In this document: positions 54,853-62,061 of the stretch, piece by piece
Layout of the letters: the number at the start of each line of letters is the position of its first letter
Numbering within the stretch: position 1 is the stretch's first letter
Source: Flavobacteriales bacterium
GTDB taxonomy: Bacteria > Bacteroidota > Bacteroidia > Flavobacteriales_F > PHOS-HE28
Reading direction: 5' to 3'
DNA length: 64,000 nt
Assembly: GCA_016715995.1 (NCBI GenBank)
Contig: JADJXF010000011.1
Span: 257,759-321,758, forward strand
The notes under the pieces: model-generated
What the model was told of the DNA's origin: nothing
The model's input: only the letters and a program-made list of their open reading frames with translations
The model's database searches: none
Made by a program: the position numbers and the translations under genes

Positions 54853-55830
54853 ATGGAACGCAAGGAATTCCTGCATCGCGGCGTCCTCGGCACCGCGCTC
54901 GCATTCATCGGCGGCGCCTTGAGCAGTTCGGCGAAGGCCGTGGAGAATCTCGCAAGCGCCGGCACGCGCGGCGTGGAGGGCGTGCTCTCCCCCGCCAACA
55001 CGCACATGGTGGGCAATGGCTTCAAGGTGATGAACTTCTTCCCGAACGGAAAGGGCTTCGAGGAGCGCATGAGCCCGTTCTTCCTGCTCGACTTCAACGC
55101 GGAGGTGAACTTCCCGCCAAGCGACCTCGACCGTGGTGTCGGGGTGCATCCGCACCGTGGCATCGAGACCATCACCTTCGCCTACAAGGGCAGCGTGGAG
55201 CACCACGACAGCAAAGGCAATCACGGCATCATCCACCCTGGCGACATCCAATGGATGACAGCAGGCGGCGGCGTGCTGCACAAGGAATACCACGAGCAGA
55301 CCTTCAATCGCACGGGCGGCGCATTCGAGATGCTGCAACTATGGATCAACCTTCCGCGCAAGCACAAGATGGTCCCGGCGAAGTACCAGAGCATCCAGCA
55401 CGCGAAGAAGCCGATGGTGCAGCTACCCAAGGGCCAAGGCACCGTTCACGTGATCGCCGGAGAATACCAGGGCGTGAAGGGCATCGCAAGCGCCTACTCC
55501 CCCATCCACATGTACGACATGCACCTGAACGCAGGCGCCGATCTGGTCTTCGAATTGCCTGCGCAGTACAATTCCGGCATCCTTGTGGTGGACGGCTCAA
55601 TCACCGTGAACGGCACTTCAGCTCCGGAGAACCATTACGTGCAACTGAAGAATGAGGGTGGTACCATTCGCGTTCAGGTCCACAAGAAGTGCATCCTACT
55701 TGTGCTGAGCGGCGAGCCGCTGAACGAGCCCTACGTGAATTACGGCCCGTTCGTGATGAACACGGAGCAGGAGATCCGCGAGGCCATCAACGATTACAAG
55801 GCGGGGAAATTCGGCTTCCTGGCGGATTGA
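54853..55830 (+). CDS. Pirin family bicupin protein
   Basis: 325 residues. The metal-binding cupin motif of pirins is intact: GVGVHPHRGIETITFAYKGS, then VEHHDSKGNHG and WMTAGGGVLHKEYHE. The C-terminal cupin half runs ADLVFELPAQYNSGILVVDG. Pirins can have quercetin dioxygenase activity or redox-sensing roles. The N-terminus (MERKEFLHRGVLGTALAFIG) is hydrophobic and may be a signal peptide or anchor, unusual for a pirin. The start at 54853 is the first ATG after the divergent cupin gene. Confidence 0.9.
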   Translation: MERKEFLHRGVLGTALAFIGGALSSSAKAVENLASAGTRGVEGVLSPANTHMVGNGFKVMNFFPNGKGFEERMSPFFLLDFNAEVNFPPSDLDRGVGVHPHRGIETITFAYKGSVEHHDSKGNHGIIHPGDIQWMTAGGGVLHKEYHEQTFNRTGGAFEMLQLWINLPRKHKMVPAKYQSIQHAKKPMVQLPKGQGTVHVIAGEYQGVKGIASAYSPIHMYDMHLNAGADLVFELPAQYNSGILVVDGSITVNGTSAPENHYVQLKNEGGTIRVQVHKKCILLVLSGEPLNEPYVNYGPFVMNTEQEIREAINDYKAGKFGFLAD

Positions 55831-55870
55831 GCATGGACCTGTATTCGACCACGTGATGGTGCGATGATCC

Positions 55871-56962
55871 CTACGCTGGGCTAAGAACACCGTGTGCCTG
55901 CTTATCCGCCTTGAAAGGCACGGGCGCCGTACGGCCGCGCAAGAAGGCGATCACCTCCTCATCGTTCTTGTATACGTTGCCCACGTTCACGAAGTGCTTC
56001 GCCAGCACATCGTAACGGTCGCGGAGCAGCAGTCCGAAGATGTCGAGGTAGTTGAGCCCTGCGAAGACCACGGCACGCTCGCGCGCGAAATCATCCAGGT
56101 GCTCGCGGAAGTAGCGCGGATGGTCCGTCCAATGCATCGTGGGGTCGATGTGGTGGCTGATGTGGTAACCATCGTTCCAGCATTTGTGGTTGAATTTCAC
56201 ATTGATGCATGTGACACTGTTCTGGAAGTGGTTGCCCGGATCGTCCTGCGAGACGAAAGCGTGCTGCACCCAATTGCCGGCCATGGCGACAAGGCGGAAC
56301 GCCAGGAATGGCAGGATGAAGACCATGAGCGTCGCCTGCCAGTTCACGAAGCACAGTCCTGAGCAGAAAAGGATGAAGAGCAATTCGCCGCGCACCACGC
56401 GCATCAGCAACCGGTTGCGCTTGCGGTGGAAGAAGTACATGCAGAGCGTATAGATGCCGGTGAAGAAGAAGGTGAGGAAGTAACGCAGGAAGTCCTTGCC
56501 TGAATCGCGCTGGTACGGCATGGTGCTGCTCTCATCGGGCTCGAGGTTGTTCTCGGCGTGGTGCATACCGATATGGTGGGCGTGGTAAGTCTCCGGTGTT
56601 TGCCCGAAGAAGGGCGCCAGCACCCAGGGCAGGTAGTGGTTCATCCAGGGCCGCTTGAAGAAAGGCCGATGCGTGGTGCAGTGCAGCATGAGGCCGAAGG
56701 GCCCTTTGAAGGTGATGTTGTTCACATAGAAATAGACCGCGGCCACAGTCCACCAAAGCCAGGTGGGCAGCGGCAGGTACAGCGCAACGCCCAGTGGAAT
56801 GAGCGTGAAGGTGACCTCCAGGGTCTTGTACACGAAGGGCAGGTCGCGCTCATCGCGTATGAGCGTGAGGAAATAGCGGTCGAGGCGCGAGTAGCTCGAG
56901 GGCCGCACGAACTCGGGGTCCGTCTGCGTGGTGAAGGGAATCACGGCGGACAAGGTGCGCAT
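55871..56962 (-). CDS. Membrane fatty acid desaturase
   Basis: 363 residues, about four to six transmembrane segments. Three histidine boxes that hold the di-iron site are visible: HCTTHRPFF, HAHHIGMHHAE and GYHISHHIDP, with an extra NWVQHAF segment. It introduces double bonds in acyl lipids using O2 and an electron donor. ATG 56962 (MRTLSAVIPF) was chosen; ATG 56974 adds four residues. Monocistronic. Confidence 0.9.
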   Translation of the reverse strand: MRTLSAVIPFTTQTDPEFVRPSSYSRLDRYFLTLIRDERDLPFVYKTLEVTFTLIPLGVALYLPLPTWLWWTVAAVYFYVNNITFKGPFGLMLHCTTHRPFFKRPWMNHYLPWVLAPFFGQTPETYHAHHIGMHHAENNLEPDESSTMPYQRDSGKDFLRYFLTFFFTGIYTLCMYFFHRKRNRLLMRVVRGELLFILFCSGLCFVNWQATLMVFILPFLAFRLVAMAGNWVQHAFVSQDDPGNHFQNSVTCINVKFNHKCWNDGYHISHHIDPTMHWTDHPRYFREHLDDFARERAVVFAGLNYLDIFGLLLRDRYDVLAKHFVNVGNVYKNDEEVIAFLRGRTAPVPFKADKQAHGVLSPA

Positions 56963-57244
56963 TGGGACGCACATAGCGCACTGGGTCCATTCGAGGAGCC
57001 GAGTTGGCTGCTGGCTTTCCAACCTGCGAATCGGTCCATTCCTGCTCATTCCCGAGGAGCGCGTGCCCGCTCCGGGCAGCGCCGACCAGATCCCGACCAA
57101 CTTCCTGGCCGGGAACAGCCGTTGTGACAACCTGGCCAACAGCCTTGCCGGAAGTCCTATTTCCTAACAAACGCTAAAGACCGCATCCGCAGGGGCAACC
57201 AGGCCCACCCCCAGCCCGTCTCCGAGACAGAAAGCCCTCTTACC

Positions 57245-57346
57245 ATGACCTCGTTCATTCGTCGTACCCCGCCCATGGCACTGGTGCTCGGCCTTTTCGC
57301 CGCGCTGGTAGCCTTCGCGATCTTCGCCTTCCGCAATGTGATGTGA
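57245..57346 (+). CDS. Candidate 33-residue single-pass membrane peptide
   Basis: Reads MTSFIRRTPPMALVLGLFAA then LVAFAIFAFRNVM and TGA. A positively charged N-terminus is followed by one clear 20-residue transmembrane helix. It stands in a 384-nt gap just upstream of the copper ATPase gene and is the only coding-like feature there. Short peptides of this type are known as subunits or assembly helpers of terminal oxidases (CcoS-, CydX-like), but this one has no recognisable motif. Coding status is inferred. Confidence 0.5.
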   Translation: MTSFIRRTPPMALVLGLFAALVAFAIFAFRNVM

Positions 57347-57523
57347 CCATCGGTCGCGTCATTTCAAGCGGGTAGTCATCGTGGCATGGCGTTCTCGCCT
57401 CCGGCATTCCCGACCCTTGCCATCCTCCGTGGATGTGGATTTGGCGATTCACCGTCGCCCCTGTCGGCATCCCGCTGACATCCGTCAGTTCCGAACCCTA
57501 TCGCTTTCCCGCTCTTTGCAGCC

Positions 57524-59917
57524 GTGAAAGGCGAAACCCTGACCAAGGTCACCTGCTATCACTGCGGCGAACCCTGCGCCGATGATCACCGCGTACACGA
57601 CGGCAAGGACTTCTGCTGCCACGGCTGCCAGGTGGTGTACGACCTGCTGAGCGAGGCCGGCCTGTGCGAGTACTATTCGCTGGAGAAGCAGCCCGGCGTG
57701 AAGCAGGAATCCACCGCCGACGAGCAGCGATTGGAACTCTTCGCCCTTCCTGAGGTGCGCGAGCGGCTGGTGGAGTTCAGCGAAGCGGGAATAACACGCG
57801 CCAGGTTCCGCATCCCGCAGATGCATTGCAGCAGCTGCATCTGGCTGCTGGAGAACCTGCATCGGATCGAGCCGAGCATCATCCGTTCGCGCGTGAGCTT
57901 CACCGACAAGGAACTCACCATCACCTTCCGCGAGGAGAAACTGCCCTTGCAGGACCTGGTTAAGCTGATGAGGCGCATCGGTTACGGCCCACAACTCACC
58001 GCTGGCAAGGACACCGGCCGCGCCGACCAGGTGCCACGCATGCTCTACATCCGCTTGGGCGTGGCAGGCTTCATCTTCGGAAATACCATGCTGTTCAGCT
58101 TCCCGGAATACCTGGGCGCTGACGGCGAGGCCGACCTGCGCATCGGCTTCCAATGGCTCTCGGCGCTGTTCTCCGTGCCCGTGGTCCTCTTCCTGAGCAC
58201 AGACTATTTCCGCGCCGCGTGGGCCGGGCTGCGCAGCAGACAGGTGAACATCGACCAGCCCATCGCCCTAGGTATCGTGGCGCTGTGGTTCCGCAGCCTG
58301 CACGATGTGATCAGCGGCGCTGGTCCGGGCTATTTCGACTCGCTCGCCGGACTGCTCTTCTTCCTGCTCATCGGCAAATGGTACCAGGCGCACACCTACC
58401 GTGCGCTACGCTTCGACCGCGCCTTGGAAGACTTCCTGCCGCTGGTGGTGCTGCGCAAGCGCGGCGATGCCGAGGAGCCCGCACGCGTGGCCAATCTGGT
58501 GCCCGGCGACCGCATCGTGGTGCGCGATCAGGAACTCGTGCCCGTGGATGCCATCCTGCGGGAAGGCACCGGCCACATCGACAATAGCTTCATCACCGGA
58601 GAGCCGCTGCCCGTGCGCAAGCAACCCGGCGACCCGATCAAAGCTGGCGGCCGCCAACGCGGAGCGGCCATCGAACTCGAGGTGCTCCGCTCCTTCGCAG
58701 ATAGCCGTCTGAAACGCCTGTGGGCCGAGCAGAGCGGCGCACAGGAGCGTCCGGCCATGCCCCGTCTGATCGATCAGGTGGCGCGGCGCTTCACCCTCGC
58801 GGTGCTCTTCATCGCGTTGGGCGCGGGCCTTTACTGGTGGGGTAAGGATGCAAGCATGATCTGGCCGGTGGTCACCGCGGTATTAATCGTGGCATGCCCC
58901 TGCGCACTGGCCCTGAGCATGCCCTTCGCCTACGGCCATACCATCCGGCTGCTGGGCAAGCGCGGCCTCTTCCTGCGCGATGCCGAAGTGGTGGAGCGCA
59001 TGGCCCATGTGGATGCGGTGCTCTTCGACAAGACCGGCACGCTCACCGCACGCGAGGCGCATCAGGTCGATTGGCATGGCGCAAAGCTCGCGCGTGATGC
59101 GGAGCGCCGGATCGCTGCACTGGCTCGCAACAGCGCGCATCCGCTGAGTGTCGTGCTCGCTGAGAAGCTGAAGAAACGGGTGAAGGAGATGAGGGAGGAG
59201 ACCGATGTGAAGGAGGTCACGGAGATTGCGGGGCAAGGCATCATCGGTGAAGTCGATGGCCTGCCGATGCGCATCGGTTCGGCGGACTTCACAGGCGGTG
59301 AAGAAGCGGCGCGCGACGCGGGCGAGGCCCATGTGCATGTGTCCATCGGCGGGGTGCATCGCGGTCATTTCACCATCCGGAAGCAGGCACGCTCGGGCAT
59401 CGTGGAAGCGGTGAAGCGCTTGGGGGCATCGCTGCGTGTGGGCCTCATTACCGGCGACCACCAAGTGGACCCCGAACTCGCCGAGGTGTTCCCGACCGAA
59501 AGCATCCGCACGCGGTGCGCACCGGATGAGAAGAGCGAAGCAGTTAGAGTGCTGCAACGCGAGGGCCGCCGCGTGCTCATGGTGGGCGATGGCCTCAACG
59601 ATGCCGGCGCGCTGGCCCAAGCCGACGTGGGTGTTACCGTGACCGAGACCACCGCCGCCCTCACCCCTGCCAGCGACGCCATCATGGATGCCGACAGCCT
59701 GCAGCAGCTCCCCCACTTCCTCCGCGTTACGCGCCGCGCACGCCGCATCGTGCTCGCCAGCCTTGGCATCTCCTTGCTATACAACATCACCGGCGTCAGC
59801 TTCGCCGTGGCGGGCCAAATGACCCCGCTCTTCGCGGCCATCCTGATGCCCTTGAGCAGCGTGAGCGTGGTGGGCTTCGTGACGGTGGCGGTGATGCTGG
59901 CGGCGCGCGACCGCTGA
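57524..59917 (+). CDS. ccoI: CcoI/FixI-type copper-translocating P1B ATPase
   Basis: 797 residues. The N-terminus carries a cysteine-rich zinc-ribbon-like segment (C11, C14 and FCCHGC 31-35) and a heavy-metal domain with PQMHCSSC (98-105), a FixI hallmark. The transmembrane metal site is ACPC (457-460), phosphorylation motif DKTGT (502-506), actuator TGEPLPV (358-364), HP motif SAHPLS and hinge GDGLND. Such pumps load copper into cbb3-type oxidases and possibly into NosZ. It starts with GTG at 57524. The neighbourhood with cytochrome c and nosZ supports a respiratory copper role. Confidence 0.92.
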   Translation: MKGETLTKVTCYHCGEPCADDHRVHDGKDFCCHGCQVVYDLLSEAGLCEYYSLEKQPGVKQESTADEQRLELFALPEVRERLVEFSEAGITRARFRIPQMHCSSCIWLLENLHRIEPSIIRSRVSFTDKELTITFREEKLPLQDLVKLMRRIGYGPQLTAGKDTGRADQVPRMLYIRLGVAGFIFGNTMLFSFPEYLGADGEADLRIGFQWLSALFSVPVVLFLSTDYFRAAWAGLRSRQVNIDQPIALGIVALWFRSLHDVISGAGPGYFDSLAGLLFFLLIGKWYQAHTYRALRFDRALEDFLPLVVLRKRGDAEEPARVANLVPGDRIVVRDQELVPVDAILREGTGHIDNSFITGEPLPVRKQPGDPIKAGGRQRGAAIELEVLRSFADSRLKRLWAEQSGAQERPAMPRLIDQVARRFTLAVLFIALGAGLYWWGKDASMIWPVVTAVLIVACPCALALSMPFAYGHTIRLLGKRGLFLRDAEVVERMAHVDAVLFDKTGTLTAREAHQVDWHGAKLARDAERRIAALARNSAHPLSVVLAEKLKKRVKEMREETDVKEVTEIAGQGIIGEVDGLPMRIGSADFTGGEEAARDAGEAHVHVSIGGVHRGHFTIRKQARSGIVEAVKRLGASLRVGLITGDHQVDPELAEVFPTESIRTRCAPDEKSEAVRVLQREGRRVLMVGDGLNDAGALAQADVGVTVTETTAALTPASDAIMDADSLQQLPHFLRVTRRARRIVLASLGISLLYNITGVSFAVAGQMTPLFAAILMPLSSVSVVGFVTVAVMLAARDR

Positions 59918-59934
59918 TCTCCCATCTTGCGTCC

Positions 59935-60219
59935 ATGCCCGTCTGGCTCATTGAAGAACCGGATCACCTGCTGCTCACTCTGCACGTGCAGCCCGGCGCC
60001 AAGCGCACCGAGGTGGCGGGCACCCATGGCGATGCACTGAAGATCCGTCTCGCCGCACCACCGGTGGATGGCAAAGCGAACGATGCGCTCCTCTCCTACC
60101 TGGCCCAGCAGTTCGGCGTGCCTCAGCGGCAAGTGGAACTGGTGAGCGGCGCTGCAAGCAGAAGCAAGCGGGTACGGGTGTACGGGCCGAGGCTTAGGCC
60201 CGACCGAAAGTGGGGCTGA
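59935..60219 (+). CDS. DUF167/YggU family protein
   Basis: 94 residues. The family pattern LHVQPGAKRTEVAGTHGDAL, KIRLAAPPVDGKAND and LVSGAASRSKRVRV is clear. YggU/DUF167 proteins are small alpha-beta proteins of unknown role, often listed beside YggS/YggT genes. It follows ccoI by 17 nt and is likely co-transcribed. Its stop abuts the stop of the convergent membrane-protein gene. Confidence 0.92.
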   Translation: MPVWLIEEPDHLLLTLHVQPGAKRTEVAGTHGDALKIRLAAPPVDGKANDALLSYLAQQFGVPQRQVELVSGAASRSKRVRVYGPRLRPDRKWG

Positions 60220-61440
60220 TCAATGATCTGCCGCCTTCGGCGCGCGCAATCGATCGCGGAAGGACAGCAACACGAGCAGGATACCACCTGGCATGAGCGC
60301 GCTGGCACCGAAGAGCGTGGCATAGTGGCCGGGCATCATGCCCCAGCCGAGCCAGAAGAAGGTGCCCTGCGCGAAGAGCAACAATTCACTGGCAATGATG
60401 CCCAAGGCGAGCAGCAGCAATCCGGCGCGCGCGATGATGAAGCGCGATGAGAACCAGTCGTGCGTGATTGCATACGCGAGCAGCAGTGCGCTCATGGTGC
60501 CGAGCGTGTTCATGTGGATGAAGCCCATAACCAGGTGCCGCACCGTGAGTGACATCATGGCCACGCTGGGCACTGCCACGGCTGCCTGCACCAGCACCTT
60601 CAAGGCCATGCTCACCAGTGCCATGCCGATGAGGACGCGCGCCCAGGGCGTGAAGCGCGTGTAGGCTTGCGTTCGCAGCCGCAGCAGCAACCGTAGCATT
60701 CGCACCGCGGCCCAGGCTTGCAGCGCCACGGCCGTCGACACGGTGGCGAACACGGCCGGGTGTGGCTCGCTCCATGCGATGGCCAGCGAGTAGGTGAGGA
60801 TCGCAGAGACCACCCAGAGCGCGGTGGTGAGCCGGTCGATGCGCAGATCGAAGGCGTTGCGTTCGGCCCAGCGCGCACCGATGGCCATGGCCGCGAACCA
60901 GAACCAGCCATTGAACTGGAAATGCAGGAAGAACTGCACCGCCCAGTAGTAGACCTCCTTGCCTTGGTTGCCGGTGGCGATGATCACCGGCAAGGCCCAT
61001 GTGCCCACCGTGCTGACAGCGAAGAAGGCGATGGCCCATCGTGTGAGCCTACCGCTGCCCTGGGCCGGCCAGCTACGCGACGCGCGCCAGACCATGGCGA
61101 GCAAGGGATACGCGAGCAGCAGATGCGCTGAGGAAGCCGCGATGGATGCCGCGCCGTATCCCTGAACAGGGAAGGACAAGAGCATAGCCATGACGGTGCC
61201 TTGCAACGCGAGCAGCAGCCACCGCGTGCGCTTGGTGAGCGTGCCATTGCCGCCATCGTGCAACAGACAGAGCACCACGCCGATGAAGAGCCAGCCGAGC
61301 AGGGCCACATGCGAGTGTGCGTGCAGGAACGGACGGAAGCGAACGAAGGGGATCTCCCAGATGTAGAGCGCGCGGAGCAGCGCCCCAATGATGGCCGCGA
61401 GCAGGAGATTGAAGAGCGCGATCCGGAACCAGCGACGCAT
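60220..61440 (-). CDS. Twelve-helix membrane protein with conserved-looking histidines next to nosZ
   Basis: 406 residues, about eleven to twelve transmembrane helices. Histidines lie at helix ends in RPFLHAHSHVALLGWLFIGV, VQFFLHFQFNGWFWFAA and RHLVMGFIHMNTLGT, a spacing reminiscent of haem- or copper-ligating membrane proteins (NnrS- or oxidase subunit I-like), but the full subunit I ligand set is not seen. The start at 61440 was chosen. It is divergent from the cytochrome c gene, and each gene has a matching TGAC-N4-GTCA dyad upstream, which ties it to the nosZ region. Confidence 0.7.
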   Translation of the reverse strand: MRRWFRIALFNLLLAAIIGALLRALYIWEIPFVRFRPFLHAHSHVALLGWLFIGVVLCLLHDGGNGTLTKRTRWLLLALQGTVMAMLLSFPVQGYGAASIAASSAHLLLAYPLLAMVWRASRSWPAQGSGRLTRWAIAFFAVSTVGTWALPVIIATGNQGKEVYYWAVQFFLHFQFNGWFWFAAMAIGARWAERNAFDLRIDRLTTALWVVSAILTYSLAIAWSEPHPAVFATVSTAVALQAWAAVRMLRLLLRLRTQAYTRFTPWARVLIGMALVSMALKVLVQAAVAVPSVAMMSLTVRHLVMGFIHMNTLGTMSALLLAYAITHDWFSSRFIIARAGLLLLALGIIASELLLFAQGTFFWLGWGMMPGHYATLFGASALMPGGILLVLLSFRDRLRAPKAADH

Positions 61441-61483
61441 ATGGAGTGGGTTAGGGCAACCCGGCATGAATCAACCGCCGAGG

Positions 61484-61495
61484 TGACAAACGTCA
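61484..61495 (-). promoter_or_regulatory. Dyad operator (CRP/FNR-like) for the membrane-protein gene
   Basis: TGAC-AAAC-GTCA on the plus strand, TGACGTTTGTCACC on the minus strand. It lies 44 nt upstream of the ATG at 61440. The TTTG in its centre resembles the Bacteroidota -7 element (GACGTTTG against TAnnTTTG). Confidence 0.6.
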
Positions 61496-61517
61496 TGAAA
61501 CGGACAAAAGAGTCCGA

Positions 61518-61529
61518 TGACTTTTGTCA
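61518..61529 (+). promoter_or_regulatory. Dyad operator (CRP/FNR-like) for the cytochrome c-nosZ genes
   Basis: TGAC-TTTT-GTCA, extended TGACTTTTGTCACG; 26 nt upstream of the cytochrome ATG at 61556. It is the near-identical outward-facing partner of the dyad at 61484 (34 bp centre to centre). An overlapping inverted repeat GACAAAAG/CTTTTGTC spans 61503-61528. Confidence 0.62.
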
Positions 61530-61555
61530 CGCGCTCAAGACAAATGCACCTACCC

Positions 61556-62023
61556 ATGAGACTCCTGAACACCTCCCTCGCGAAGATGACCTTCCTTGCC
61601 GCAATCGCCGCGCTCACGGCCTGTGGTGGCGGTGACGGCGCTGCTGGCACACCTCCCGGCGCTGGTGGCCCTCCGGGAGCATCCTCCGGCAAGTCTGCTC
61701 CAGCAGGCTTGATCACAGCCGCAGACATCACCCTTGGCGATATCGACCAAGGCATGGTGGAGAAAGGCCGCGCCACCTACGATGTGAAATGCCAAGCTTG
61801 CCACAGCACAGGCCCGAACCGCGTAGTGGGACCCGGCTGGAAGGGCGTCACCGAACGCCGCAAGCCCGAATGGATCATGAACATGATGCTCAACATCGAT
61901 GTGATGTTGGAGACCGATGCCGACGCACAAGCGCAGTTGGAAGAATGCCTCGTACGCATGCCCAACCAAGGCCTGAGCAAGGACGAAGGCCGCGAAGTGC
62001 TTGAGTTCATGCGCACACTCTGA
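61556..62023 (+). CDS. Lipoprotein c-type cytochrome, probable NosZ electron donor
   Basis: 155 residues. The signal peptide ends in lipobox LTAC (AAIAALTACGGGDGAAG), followed by a glycine/proline-rich linker. A single class I haem site reads YDVKCQACHSTGPNRVVGPG (CxxCH), and the distal methionine ligand is probably in CLVRMPNQGLSKDE. The start at 61556 was chosen; ATG 61544 is possible. It precedes nosZ by 38 nt in the same direction, as NosC-type cytochromes do in clade II nos clusters. It should pass electrons from the quinol pool to NosZ in the periplasm. Confidence 0.88.
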   Translation: MRLLNTSLAKMTFLAAIAALTACGGGDGAAGTPPGAGGPPGASSGKSAPAGLITAADITLGDIDQGMVEKGRATYDVKCQACHSTGPNRVVGPGWKGVTERRKPEWIMNMMLNIDVMLETDADAQAQLEECLVRMPNQGLSKDEGREVLEFMRTL

Positions 62024-62061
62024 TGCCGACCACCCACCAACCAACACCCAACCCATAGACC

